Part shown: piece by piece, positions 34,034 through 45,612 of the stretch
Numbering within the stretch: the stretch's first letter is position 1
Layout: the number at the start of each line of letters is the position of its first letter
Assembly (NCBI RefSeq): GCF_963576675.1
Contig: NC_088916.1
Coordinates: 77,517,501 to 77,581,500 of the forward strand
Origin: Euphorbia lathyris
Lineage: Eukaryota; Streptophyta; Magnoliopsida; Malpighiales; Euphorbiaceae
Direction: 5' to 3'
DNA length: 64,000 nt
Notes under the pieces: generated by a model
Told to the model about the DNA's origin: nothing
The model's database searches: none
The model's input: only the letters and a program-made list of their open reading frames with translations
Position numbers and translations under genes: made by a program

Positions 34034-34520
34034 GCGTCTTAGGAGCAGCCTCTTGCCAAAAAATTGGCAGGGGCACCCCAATACACCCTTGTGGTGGGAG
34101 ACCCTCGCTTAGCGGGGATGCGTAGTGCACCAGGCCGCCCTTTTTTTATATGGCGGAGCTTTGGGGGGGGGGGGGGGGTGTTCTTTGGTCTAAAGCTCGT
34201 GTGGGATAGGGGCTATCGACGAGTTTTTGAATTAGATTCGTTGGTTGTGGTTCTCATGGTGAGTGAGGGCGCGGAGAAGTGTTGTCGATCCTATTGGCTT
34301 GTTTCTAAGTGTAGGGAGTTGTATGCTCGAGATTGGGATGTGGGGTTGGTTCATGTGTTCCGTGAAGCTGATTGGATGGCAAACTACGTAGGGGCGAATG
34401 TCTTTGAGCCTCGCATCCAGGATCTTATGTTTGCTGACATTTGTGGTTCGTGTCGTCCTCGGATGACTCGAATCTAGTTGTTTGTGTACCTTTCCTTTTG
34501 TTTTCCTGGGGCATAGCCCC
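34034..34520 (+). mobile_element. 5'-truncated LINE (RNase H end) in FPP 5'UTR intron
   Basis: The frame 34064-34477 encodes an L1-type RNase H end: GLKLVWDRGYRRV, ELDSLVVVLMVS, LVHVFREADWMANY. It ends with a TAG and a short 3' tail near 34520. A run of 14 G lies at 34165-34178. It lies inside the intron 33139-34842 in the gene's orientation. Confidence 0.7.
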
Positions 34521-34887
34521 TACGGATTGAAAACTTACTTAAAGTGAGTTCTACTAGGTAAAAGATTATACTTTTAGTTCGGGTTTTAAGGGTTGTTTTC
34601 TTATTTGCTTACACCGGGAGTTTTGGAGGTTGTGTTCTTGAAATATGCATATATGTGAGCGTTTGGTGTAATCAAGTCTTACAGGATTTTAGAGTTAGAA
34701 CTTGGGTAAGGAATCTGATTTCCTTACTCTAGTCAGAATTAGCTGAAGCAAATCTCTTGTTATTGTCATTTCATATCTAATTTCGTGTTCCACAGATTCA
34801 TTCCTAACAATAACTTTATTAGTATTCGGGATTCATTTGCAGATAAACATTATTTGATGACATAGAAGTGGACTCTCAGATTCTGTG

Positions 34888-37800
34888 ATGGAAAAGAGGA
34901 AATGGTTATGGAAGAGGAAGTCTTCGGAGAGGAGCCCCGGTGAAACTGAGAGTTCAGGGTCAGTATCTTCACTCTCTGAGCGATTCTCCGATGAACAGGT
35001 AACCGGAGCTAAATTACAAGTTTCTTAATGGCTTTTCCGCTTTATGGTTCTTCAATGTCTGTCAATTAAGCTCTTATCATTCCCTAAGACTTTGGAAACA
35101 AAAAATCGCACCACAAACCCGAACCACTGTAGATACATCAACTTGAGGCCTGATTTTGAAAATGTTGAAGTCTAATGTAATAAAACACAAAGATTAAACC
35201 TTCGTCTTAGCTTTCCATTGAAACTTGAATCAATACAAACTGAGCTCGTACGAGGAAGTAATGCCCCGAATACAAAAACCTGTCGAACCTGTCTTGCTTC
35301 TGAAATTATAATGCTTTTCTGGATGACTTTAACCCTTGCAGCTTGGCGAGTTACCACTTAGCTCGGTGAGCCGACTCCAATTTTTTTACATTTTGATCCT
35401 TTTATTCATTTCTTGATTGAATCGTGATTCTAAATTGATGTTCATACACTCCAAAATAATACCTAAGAACATGAAAATACGCGTTATCACAGAAATTACT
35501 CCTTTTTCGATGGTTTATTTATAAATATGAAAGTAAATGCCTTCCGTTTTACTTGTGAATTCCGAATTTTTGCTCTGATTCTGTGGTTTTCACTCGTTTT
35601 TTCTCACTAAACAGGACACTTCCAAGGCATCCCCTACTGAAGATTCTCCTTCGCCCGAAGTCACATCAAAGACTGCAGAAAGGGACGAAGATGTCGATGA
35701 TAGGATTAAGAATTTAACAGTAAAGTTATCTGCTGCTCTTGTGAACGTTAGCGCTAAAGATGACTTGGTAAAGCAGCATTCGAAAGTTGCTGAAGAAGCT
35801 GTTGCAGGTATGCAGTTTATACTAATATTCGGGATATTTTCTTTCGAATGCTTTCACAATAAGCGATAACAAGTAATGTAAAAAAGAAATGAATTTGCTA
35901 GTGTTAGGAATCGGATTGGTTGTTGATTATTCGAGACGCGTAACAAGAAATTAGACATGCAATCACAAGAAGAAGAGGTTTACGTGGTTCAACTATTTTG
36001 CCTACATCCACGTGCGAGAAGGAGCATGTCTAATTTACTGTTCCGCATATTGAGCTTGTTATAATAAAAAGCTGATATAATCCGTAACGGCATTTGTTAG
36101 TTGCTCATGCTTTAAGCTCGTATGTTCAAATTTCAGGATGGGAAAAGGCTGAAAATGAAGTATCAGCTCTGAAGCAGCAACTCGAAGCTGCGGTTCAGAA
36201 GAACTCTGTGCTCGAAGATCGCGTGACACATCTCGATGGGGCGCTGAAGGAATGTGTAAGGCAGCTACGACAATCAAGAGAAGAGCAGGAAGAAAAGGTG
36301 CAACAAGCTGTAGCAAGGAAAACACGAGAATGGGAATCCGCCAAATCTGAACTCGAGAATCAGCTTGTCGAGTTGAAAGTCGAAGCAGAAACTGCTAAGT
36401 CAGCATCTCCTTCTCAAATTGGACCAGATTTTTACGAGAAGCTCGAGCATTTGGAGAGAGATAATGCGTCCCTGAAGCTCGACCTCTTCGCTCTAGCTGA
36501 GGAGCTAGAGCTCAGAACGATTGAAAGGGACTTGAGTACTCAGGCAGCCGAAACAGCAAGCAAGCAACATCTGGAGAGCATAAAAAAAGTGTCGAAGCTC
36601 GAGGCAGAGTGTCGAAGGCTAAAAGCTGTGGCTTACAAATCAACATCACTTAATGATCATAAGAATTCTACTGCTTCTTCAATTTACGTTGAATCTCTCA
36701 CGGATAGTCAATCAGACAGTGGCGAGAGGCTCAATGCAGCAGAGTTGGATACTCGAAAAACGTCGGAGCCATACAAATGCGAAACGAGTTGCTCAGACTC
36801 GTGGGCGTCTGCATTGATTGCTGAACTTGATCAGTTCAAGAACGAAAAGGTGATCAATCGAAATCTTCCATCATCGCCGTCAATTGAAATTGATCTCATG
36901 GATGATTTTCTCGAAATGGAACGGCTTGCAGCTATGCCTGAGCCTGAAAAGACTGAAACACACAATGCAGGATCACAAGCCATTGCCAAACAATCCGTTG
37001 ATGCTGAAAACTCGTTAAGAACCGAGCTGGAGTCTATGACTCGTCGAGCAGCTGATTTGGAAGAAAAACTGCAGAAGATGGAAGGCGAAAAGGTTGAATT
37101 GGAAGAAAAGTTAGAAAAGCTACTCATGGAGAGAACCGAATTGGAAATGACACTCACCGTAAGTCGGGAAACGAATGAAGAACTGCAAATTCAGCTGAGA
37201 GAAGCTGGATTAAAGTTGGAGGAACTGCAAGAGGAGTTACTTATGGAGACCGAATCGAAGGACCAAATCGTGGAGGAACTGCAAGAGAAGTTACTTATGG
37301 AGAACGAATCGAAGGACCAAATCGTGGAGGAACTGCAAGAGGAGTTACTTATGGAGACCGAATCGAAGGAGCAAATCGAATCGCAACTCGTTATCATGGA
37401 AGCTGAGGTTCGGACCATAACTTCGAAGGCGAACTCGTTAGAAGTAGAGGTCGAGAAAGAAAAGGCGTTGTCAGCGGAAATGAAGGTCAAGTGCAAGGCA
37501 TTGGAAGAAGAACTCTTCAAAACGAAACAGGAAATTGAGCTCCAACAATCTGCTATCTCAAATAATGAACCAAAGCTAAAGCAGGTAAGCGTTGAACTTC
37601 ATTTCTCCATTACGTATTGCTTAATTAGGGAGCTATATAACTCGTTGTGTATGTGAGAAAATCTTCTCGCTTTTAACGTATCCTTTTGGGCGAGTCAGAC
37701 TTTTGCTTATAACTTAGTTAATAGGTAAGGTCTAAGAATAGCTTAGACACCGAATTCTATAGCATCGGTTCGGTTGCTAAACTAACTGAATTCTTCCTCA

Positions 37801-39044
37801 AAATTAAAACCGAACCGTAACTGAACAAATTTAATGACCGAATACAATCGAATCAAAATTTATTGATTCGGTTACTAATCGATGCCCAGAATACTATTTA
37901 TAATATATTATAATTAGTATATTAGTAGTAACTAGTATCCTCTAGGCATAATATCCGTTTGGCTCCCTAAACTAAGGCCTCAAAGTCAATTAGGACTTTA
38001 AACTATCAAAATCATCAATCAGGTCCCTGAACTAAACAAAAATCATCAATTGAGTCCCCATTCTAAACAAAAATCATCAATTGAGGCCTCGTCGAAAATC
38101 ATTCGGTTGAACAGTTTCATACCCTCTTTCACAAATCCATTTTGAACCAACATAGAGATTATTACCGTCTATATCAAATAGTCACAGTTTATGATTTTAG
38201 GATAGGATAGGGAATCAATTGATGATTTTTGCTTAGTTTAGGGACCTGATTGATGATTTTTGCTTAGTTTAGGGACCTAATTGATGATTTTGATAGTTTA
38301 GGGTCCTAATTGACTTTGAAGCTTTAGTTTGAGGATCCAAATGGATGTAATAGCTATATTATAATTACAGTGTTAATATTTTATTGGTTGAGGTGTCACG
38401 TGACATTAAATTATTGACCCGAGACACGTACATTGTACAGTTTAATCTCTCCGACAGCCTCATAATTTTAACTCGTGGACTGCCTATGCTTTAAACCCGA
38501 AAAAGGCACTGTATGCTCCATAAGGCTGACACCACACCACGATTTACAAACACAACTCACATGACACAACCCGTTTGGCATGATTATCGTTTTTTCACAT
38601 TTATTATCATATATAGTCACGTGAAACATATAGATCACATAACACGAAAACCGTGTTTGATACCCTCAGGAGGACATAGCAGCGGCAGCTGGAAAACTTG
38701 CTGAATGCCAGAAAACAATAGCATCTCTAGGGAAGCAACTGAAATCTCTAGCAACCTTGGAGGACTTCTTAATCGACACCGATAGCCTACCGGAGTTTTC
38801 TGCGGGAGAATCAGCGGCACCGGATGCTGGTTCAGAACCATGGAGATTACATTCTAGTGAGACATTCTCACCAAATAGAGAGTCTACCTCTTCAGCAATG
38901 AGTAAAAATGAAGGGAATTCACCTCCATCTTCATCATCAATCTCTTCTTCGGCTGTACCGATCAGTTACGAGAAGAACCGAAATGGATTTGCGAAATTTT
39001 TCTCGCGGAGCAAGACGGGGAATGGAATACAACTAGAAATTTAG
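34888..39044 (+). CDS. FPP: Filament-like plant protein (FPP), coiled-coil
   Basis: Coding exons 34888-34998, 35615-35807, 36137-37584 and 38670-39044 join in frame with GT-AG introns to give 708 residues. A further intron (33139-34842) splits the 5'UTR. The start [19 protein letters not shown] is the FPP signature N-terminus, followed by the [15 protein letters not shown] and GWEKAENEV segments of the family. Most of exon 3 encodes long coiled coil. The end has the conserved [19 protein letters not shown] and LEDFL blocks and a [10 protein letters not shown] tail. FPPs are plant-specific; relatives have been linked to nuclear-matrix binding and to microtubule-associated vesicle tethering. 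An 18-residue unit is present three times (37219-37380). Introns hold TE fragments but the coding sequence looks intact. Confidence 0.92.
35903..36050. repeat. TE-like fragment in FPP intron 2
   Basis: Contains the ttacgtggttcaactattt / gcctacatccacgtg combination that I know as recurrent in dispersed plant repeats. Boundaries and class are not visible. Confidence 0.35.
37219..37380 (+). repeat. Three tandem 54-bp units in the FPP coding sequence
   Basis: Units at 37219, 37273 and 37327, each 54 bp, encode [18 protein letters not shown] with few changes. The frame is kept, adding 36 residues of coiled coil relative to a single unit. Confidence 0.9.
37945..38354. mobile_element. Foldback MITE in FPP intron 3 (GGCATAA family)
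   Basis: Long inverted arms: ggcataatatccgtttggct at the left and the complement of the region ending aaatggatgtaatagc at the right, each about 110 bp. Internal repeats of aaaatcatcaatt. Same family as 43331-43677. A degenerate stretch of ccgaacc-type sequence at 37740-37880 lies just upstream. Confidence 0.7.
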
Positions 39045-39539
39045 GAGAAAATGAAAATTTGTTGGTTGATTGTAAAGAAAGGCAAGGAGGAATTCATTTG
39101 ATTGTTGATTAAATGCTGTTTAATCATAATCAACTCAGCAAGTAGTTATTTTACTTGATTTAATTCACATGAATGATGATGTTTCAAGAATTTTTTGTTC
39201 AAGCAAAGTTATACTACTTTTGAGCATGGAGTTCATCCATGGAATGAAATTGTTTCGTGTTTGGTTCACATGTTACTGTTTTGATGTTCTGTTAGCGGTG
39301 ATTGTTAACGAAATACTTTATATTCATTGTTTGGGATAAAACAATAAAAAATAGTCACAAAAGGTGAACCAAACTGTCATTTAGGGTCTGTTTGTTTTAC
39401 ATGCTGTTACGGTTTGCTGTTTATAGACGCTTTTTCAAAAAGCAGAGATTTTCTACATTTATAAAAAGCTACTTTTCAACTATTAAAGAGTGTTTAACCA
39501 AACACCTAAAACTCTAGTTAAGTAAATGTGTGATTTAAA
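39045..39539. other. 3' flank of the FPP gene
   Basis: Likely 3'UTR in the first ~300 bp; AT-rich. No other feature seen. Confidence 0.5.
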
Positions 39540-41410
39540 CTTATTTAAAGGTTAAAGATTTTTATGTGAAAAAATAAAATTTAAGGATTATTTTGTTAAC
39601 TTTTAAGGGATTTTTTTGTTTAAAAAATAAAATTTAAGGATTACTTTTTTTAATATCACTATAGTTTGGGTTGTGAAAGCATAGGACTTATTTTAATAAA
39701 GAAAAAAATGGGGTGAGAGAGTACAAAAATATAAAATTTAAGGATTGTTTTGTTAATTAATGAAGGGATTTTTTTTGTTTAAAATATATAATTTAAGGAC
39801 TACTTTTGTTAATATCATTATAGTTTGGGTTGTGATGCGAAAGCATAGGACTGATTTTAATATAAAAAATTGGGGTGAGAGAGTACAAAAATATAAAATT
39901 TAAGGATTGTTTTGTTAATTTTAAGGGATTTTTTTTTGTTTAAAATATATAATTTAAGGATTACTTTTGTTAATGTCACTGCAGTTTGGGTTGTGAAAGC
40001 ATAGGACTGATTTTAATAAATAAAATTGGGGTGAGAGTATAAAAATATAAAATTTAAGGATTGTTTTGTTAATTTTAAGGGATTTGTTTGTTTAAAATAT
40101 ATAATTTAAGGATTACTTTTGTTAATATCACTATAGTTTGGGTTGTGAAAGCATAGGACTAATTTTAAGAAAGAAAAAAAATTGGGGTGAGAGAGTACAA
40201 AGATATAAAATTTAAGGATTGTTTTATTAAAATTTAAGGGATTTTTTTGTTTAAAAAATAATATTTAAGATTACTTTTGTTAATATCACTGTAGTTTGGG
40301 TTGTGAAAGCATAGGCCTGATTTTAATAAAGAAAAAATATTGGGGGTGAGAGAGTACAAAAATATAAAATTTAAGGATTGTTTTGTTAATTTTAAGGGAT
40401 TTTTTTTTGATTAAAATATAAAATTTAAGGATTACTTTTGTTAATATCACTATAGTTTGGGTTGTGAAAGCATAGGCCTGGTTTTAATAAAGAAAAAACA
40501 AAAATTGGGGTGAGAGAGTACAGAAATGTAAAATTTAAGGATTGTTTTGTTTAAAATATAAAATTTAAGGATTACTTTTGTTAATAGCACTGTAGTTTGG
40601 GTTGTGAAAGCATATGCCTGATTTTAATAAGGGTAAAGTTCAAATAAAACCCTGTGGTTTCACTAATTTTCAGATAAAGGACTGTGGTTTACTTTTTATT
40701 AAAACGAGGATTGAAGTTTTTAACTTTAACAAAATAAGGAATTTTTCGATTGATACTATTAAAATCGCCTTTGACGATTTCAAAAATGACATATTTTAAG
40801 AACTACTAATATTCTAAGCAATTTTAATTCTTCAACTTTTTTATTTTGAGATTGTTTAGATGATGTTTGGTAAAGAGATAGAAAGTTAGTGTTTAGAGAG
40901 AGAAAGTTCCAAAAATAATGATTTTCGAAAATAAAAAATGTAGTTCGATAGAAAATATGACATTGAACAACTTTAATTCTTGAAAATTTTCATTTTCAGG
41001 TCGTTAAAGATGGTTTTAATAACATTAATTCAAGTTTGAAACCTCAATCATTGGTTTGACAAAAAGTAAACCAGAGTCCTTTATCTGAAAATTAGTGAAA
41101 CCATAGGGGTTTTATTTGAACTTTACCCTTTTAATAACGAAAAAACAAGTACAAAAATATAAAATTTAAAGGATTGTTTTGTTAACTTTGGGCTGTGAAA
41201 GCATAGGCCTGATTTTAATGGAAAAAAAACGCAAAAATTGGGGTGAGAGAGTACAGAAATATAAAATTTAAGGATTGTTTTGTTAACTTTTAAGGGATAT
41301 GTTTGTTGAAAAAATTAAATTTAAGGATCAATATCACTCACTATAGTTTGGGGTGTGAAAGCATAGGCCTGATTTTAATGAAGGAAAAACGCAAAAATTG
41401 GGGTGAGAGA
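39540..41410. repeat. Tandem array, ~155-164 bp unit, next to tRNA-Met
   Basis: About eight units. Each contains aaatttaaggatt blocks, atagtttgggttgtgaaagc, and near its right end attggggtgagagagtac. The ggggtgagag marker recurs near 39711, 39873, 40028, 40184, 40341, 40506, 41239 and finally inside the tRNA gene at 41400. The marker equals the last bases of the tRNA gene read on the plus strand. A 500-bp MITE interrupts the array at 40630. Confidence 0.85.
40630..41129. mobile_element. MITE with ~65-bp inverted ends inside the tandem array
   Basis: The left end AGGGTAAAGTTCAAATAAAA and right end are nearly perfect inverted repeats for about 65 bp. A 7-bp direct repeat TTTAATA flanks it (40623-40629, 41130-41136). 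No coding capacity. Confidence 0.85.
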
Positions 41411-41482
41411 GGCTCGAACTCTCGACCTCAGGATTACTCAGAGCTATGAGACCTACGCGCTAGCCAACTGCGCCACCACCCC
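41399..41482 (-). tRNA. tRNA-Met (CAT), elongator, with short intron
   Basis: The minus strand begins GGGGTGGTGGCGCAGTTGG (acceptor and A-box region). It has a D-arm GGCTAGCGCG, an anticodon CAT, a ~10-nt insertion right after the position following the anticodon (the place of plant tRNA-Met introns), a T-arm with GAGAGTTCGAGCCTCTC, and ends CTCACCCC plus discriminator A. The acceptor 5' GGGGTGG pairs with TCACCCC. The intron and elongator-type sequence fit plant elongator tRNA-Met. A T-run 5 nt downstream can serve as Pol III terminator. Confidence 0.93.
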
Positions 41483-42689
41483 TTGGTGATATATGTTACG
41501 TTCTTATTAATTTAGTAGGAGATAAAAGTAAGGCATTCTTAAACACTTAATTTTTCGGTTTTTAACTTTTGATAACTTGGCTATTGTGGTACTCATAATT
41601 TAATCCATTTTAAATAAAAAAAAATTAATTAAATTTGCTAAATTTTATTTTTTTAGATGTCACGTCAACATGTGATAATTGTTTTGATCTTTTATGTAGA
41701 TTTAATATACATAGATAATTAAAAAATAATTATTTTTATTTATTCACCTATATCAGACTAAATTATATGCATGACGTCATTACTATCCTCATTGCGGTCT
41801 AAATTCAAAGCGTGATAAGGATCCAAATGCGTCCAAAATGGCTCCAACCTCACTTCAACAGGTCTGAAACGATTGATGTGGTCCAAGTCCAACGAGCGGC
41901 GGCCCATCACGACCCACAAGGTTCTAACCTCAAAGGATCTTTTAGAATCCAATGAGACAAAGGATCCCTCTTAGAGCTCGGACGTCTAAAGGGATCAGGA
42001 ATTCTAGCTCCGTAAGGATTCCCAAAGAAGATGAGAGAACCTTAAACCTAATTAAATACTACAAATATATATGTATAGACACAAGGTTTGGTACGTTAAC
42101 TACTATCTCTAAACTATTTCATACATTTCCATTCGGTCCTAATAAAAAAATGACTTAGACATCGGAACGGGTTTGTCGATCTCCAACCTCGTATGACCTG
42201 TATATTGTTTCGTAGGCTTAGCACGACGTTGAATCACCATCAAGGCTTGGACACGTAAACTTAGTCAGGTAACAAGTTATCAAAAACAATTAGTCGTTTA
42301 CATATCAAGTGCTAAAAATTATGCAACATGTCAAAATTTAACAAATCAATTAATTTTTCCATTCAAAATGGATTAAATGTCTTCTATGAAAATACTTCAG
42401 AGACAATTTTACCAAATAATATAAGAAAGGACAAATGATAATATGTTAGATACCACGATAGGCCAAATAGACATTTATTGGCTAATTATAATCTCACGTT
42501 TTTTTTTTAAATTCTTATATATTATAAACTCAATACATTAAAAGCTCAACGCAAACATATCTAAACTCTCAAAAAAAACTCATTCAACAAATAGATTCAG
42601 GTGCTTCACCGACCTTTACATCACTACTTCATTCAAGGGTAAAAAGGTAATCTCATCATTTAAAATTCTTTATAACATTGTAACTTTTT
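41483..42689. other. AT-rich intergenic DNA, no gene recognised
   Basis: No convincing coding or RNA gene. Short open frames around 41760-42160 have no recognisable similarity. Confidence 0.55.
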
Positions 42690-43317
42690 CTTTTTTTAGG
42701 ATAGATTTCAGATTCTATCGTACTTTCTCTTATAATCTTACTTCAATCTGCAAGAATTTTTGAGATGATTTTGAAACCAAAGTTACTCATCACAATTGGA
42801 CGAAAATTCTCAATTCTTTCAGCTTCGACAACTTTAGGAATTAGAGCCATAATACTAGAGTTTAAACCAGGCAGGATGCAACCATGATCAAAGAAAGCCT
42901 GAACCATATTGCAAACATCCTTCCCTACAATATCCCAAAAGAAACGATAAAAGGTTCCCCCAAAACCATCAGGGCCAGGGGCACTGTCAGGATCCATGGA
43001 AAAGACCGTGTCTTTAATAGCTTCAATGGAAGGTTTAGAAATTAATTCCTCATTTTCTAAAGAAGATACTAAGTTGGAAATTACCTCATTAATTAGAGAA
43101 AGATCAATATGCTCCCTAGAACTATGGAAGAGATTAGAGAAATACTCAATTACATGATCAAATAAATGAGTAAATGTTTGGGATTGATACTACCCGTTGT
43201 CATCCCTACGCAGAACTAAGGGCTTAAACTTTAAAAAATTAACAAAAACTGCGGAGCTAAAATTAGTCCATGAATATAAAATACCGGCTCCATCACTAAC
43301 TTAGATTTTATTTGAGT
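42690..43317 (-). pseudogene. L1-type LINE fragment, RT N-terminal part
   Basis: The minus strand reads from about 43190 (FDHVIEYFSNLFHSS, ISNLVSSLENEEL) into the RT start MDPDSAPGPDGFGGTFYRF and ALIPKVVEAERIENFRPI, ending near 42743 at KIISKILAD. This is the segment linking endonuclease and RT in plant L1 ORF2. Sequence left and right of it is not recognisable as LINE; the copy is a fragment. Confidence 0.8.
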
Positions 43318-43330
43318 AACAAATTGCTTA

Positions 43331-43677
43331 GGCATTACACCCTTTTGGGTCTTTAAACTAAAGCTTCAAAATCAATTAGGACTTTAAATTATCAAAATCA
43401 TCAATTAAATTCATGAACTAAGCAAAAATCATCAATTGAGTCTTTATCCTATCATAAAATCCGAAACTGTGACTATTTGATATAGACTGTAATAATTTCT
43501 GTGTTGGTTCAAAATGAGTTTGTGAAAAAAAGTATGAAAATGTTCAACTGAATAGTTCGATGAGACCTTAATTGATGATTTTTTTAACTTGAATTTAATT
43601 AATGATTTTGATAATCTAGAGTGCTAATTAATTTTGAAGCCTTAGTTTAGTTTAAAGAGCGAAATGGGTGTTATGCC
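43331..43677. mobile_element. MULE-type foldback MITE (347 bp)
   Basis: Long inverted arms starting GGCATTACACCC and ending GGGTGTTATGCC. Perfect 9-bp target duplication AATTGCTTA at 43322-43330 and 43678-43686, the length made by Mutator-like transposases. A relative lies in FPP intron 3. Confidence 0.88.
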
Positions 43678-44649
43678 AATTGCTTATTTATCCAAATTTA
43701 TTTAATGTTTTTTTTATATAATAAATTTATTTAATGTTAAATATAAAACCCATCCAAAATGGCGGGTAAAAGACAGCAGCAAGCATGGGAAGATATGAAA
43801 GCGGGGCCCAAAGGAAAAGAAATGCCAGAGTGTCACTACGGTGTGTGTCCCCTCTCCGGTAGAAACGGAAGAAACCACGGCGGTCTACATATGACCTGCC
43901 AAAATTTCATCACCCCGTTTAAGTTACTTCATACTTCTAAGGTTAATTACATTTTAAATCCTTCATGAAATACTAATTCATATAAAAATTATCAAACTCT
44001 ACATGTACTTTTCTCTTGTAACCTTTTTATTTATAGTTCAAATCTAGCGTAATTTTTTAAAAAGTTTAGTCTAGAAAAATTAATTCAGGATCACTTAAAC
44101 GATATCATGTATATATATATAAAAGAAAACAAATTGAACGAGTTCGATTTAGCAAATTTTTTTACACACGTATGTGTAAAATTCTCTCCGCTCTTTAAAA
44201 GGACTAATCTTGTATTCGTCACTGATCACAATCACGGATAAAGACACGTACCCAACATGAAAGTTAGATTGATTAACATGAATTGAAAAAAAAAATATAT
44301 ATATGTCAGCAAACTCAATCTAGTCAATTTATTTATCTGTCCCTTTCGATCTCTTACATAGTAAGGCCGGACTAGTTATTCTTTTATTATTTTTAATCCA
44401 CGTGTAAAAGTATACCAAAATTTGGACAAACCGACTATAAAAGAAATCAAATAAGAGTTACTTCATCAAACCCAGACTAATTTGTATGGTACGATTTACT
44501 ATTTTATTTTGTCGATTTGTGCTTCGTTTTTTAATCTGTGATGGTTCGGGCGTATGAACATCACGCCCCCGCAGGGCGTGATAGCCTCATGCCCGCACCT
44601 ATGGTGGGACGTGAGGCGCTTACATTATAAAGAAAAAAGAAAAATCCCA

Positions 44650-44731
44650 ACCACACTCGGATGTGATTCGAACCCATGACCTCCATAGCAATAGATAAGC
44701 TCTCAACCACCAGGCTAAGAGCTTCACCACA
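44650..44731 (-). ncRNA. tRNA-derived SINE-like sequence
   Basis: The minus strand has an A-box-like TAGCCTGGTGG (44707-44717) and a good B box GGTTCGAATC (44665-44674) about 40 bp apart. The acceptor ends do not pair, so it is not a functional tRNA gene. T-rich sequence (tttttctttttt) and a GC-rich block (44545-44625) follow downstream. A tRNA pseudogene is the alternative. Confidence 0.5.
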
Positions 44732-45404
44732 TTAATTGTTTGTTATTTGTTTAAATTAATTTGATTATAATTTATATGTTGTAATTGTTATTTTAATAAT
44801 TGTTAATTTAATTTGTATGTATGTAAGTTTTATTTTGTTTAATTATAGTTAATTTCAGTTGTTGTAAATTTAATTTTGTTTAATTTCATTTTAGTTAAAT
44901 GTTTATGTTGTAAATTATATTATTTTCTAATTTAATTTTAGTTGAATTTTTAAATGGTAAATTGTATAGGTAAATTTAGTTGTTGTAAATTATATTTGTT
45001 TTTAATTTAATTTTGTAGACGGAGCGGGAAACTGTCGTCGGGAAATCTATCCCGTCATCAGCTCGTCGTCTAGATATGGACTAGGAGGAGGATACACCAC
45101 GTCATACGAGACTGCGTGGTATTGATGTATCAGGTCGTAGACGGAGAGGGGCTGCGACGCAGCAGGTGCGGATGGGTTCGATTGAGCAGGTTGTGTTGGA
45201 TCAGCCCGAGATTCGGGGAGCGGAGGCGGAGGTGGATTATTCTGATGACCGAGATCATAGACTTCATATTGTGGATGAGTATTTACAGGAATTAGCCGAG
45301 GTACAGCGACGACCGGTATCTGGTGGTGATGGTGAGGGTGGGGTGGCGATGAGCAGCCGACCCAAGGCAGACAGCGCAGAGGTGGTTGCTTGCGAGTACA
45401 TGTA

Positions 45405-45612
45405 CTTTTAATTTTAGTATAGTATTATTTAAATTTTTAGTATAGTATTTTTAATTTTAGTATTATTTAAATTTTTAGTATAGTATTTTTAATTTTAGTA
45501 TAGTATTTATAATTTTAAGTATAGTATTTTTAATTTTAGTATAGTACTTTTTTATTTTAGTATAGTATTTATAATTTTAAGTATAGTATTTTTAATTTTA
45601 GTATAGTTTAAT
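45405..45612. repeat. Degenerate tandem repeat of ttagtatagtatttttaatt
   Basis: About eight irregular copies of 20-27 bp units made of tatagtattt and taattttag. Confidence 0.8.

Noticed and set aside
34165..34178. Run of G as a regulatory quadruplex
   Set aside because: A single homopolymer inside a LINE remnant; length may be a sequencing artefact.
36831..37520. Ser-rich minus-strand frames in FPP exon 3
   Set aside because: Mirror of Glu/Leu-rich coiled-coil codons.
39540..41410. Regularly repeated units could be read as a CRISPR-like array
   Set aside because: Units are contiguous ~160-bp tandem copies without unique spacers, in plant nuclear DNA.
43759..43968. 69-codon frame starting MAGKRQQQAWEDMKAG
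   Set aside because: Could be a start exon, but no donor, neighbour or known family supports it.
44650..44731. Functional tRNA gene
   Set aside because: Acceptor ends do not pair and the anticodon arm is not clean; kept as SINE-like only.
45166..45411. 81-codon acidic frame followed by AT repeats
   Set aside because: Looks like a remnant of a mobile-element protein, but no motif is strong enough to name it.
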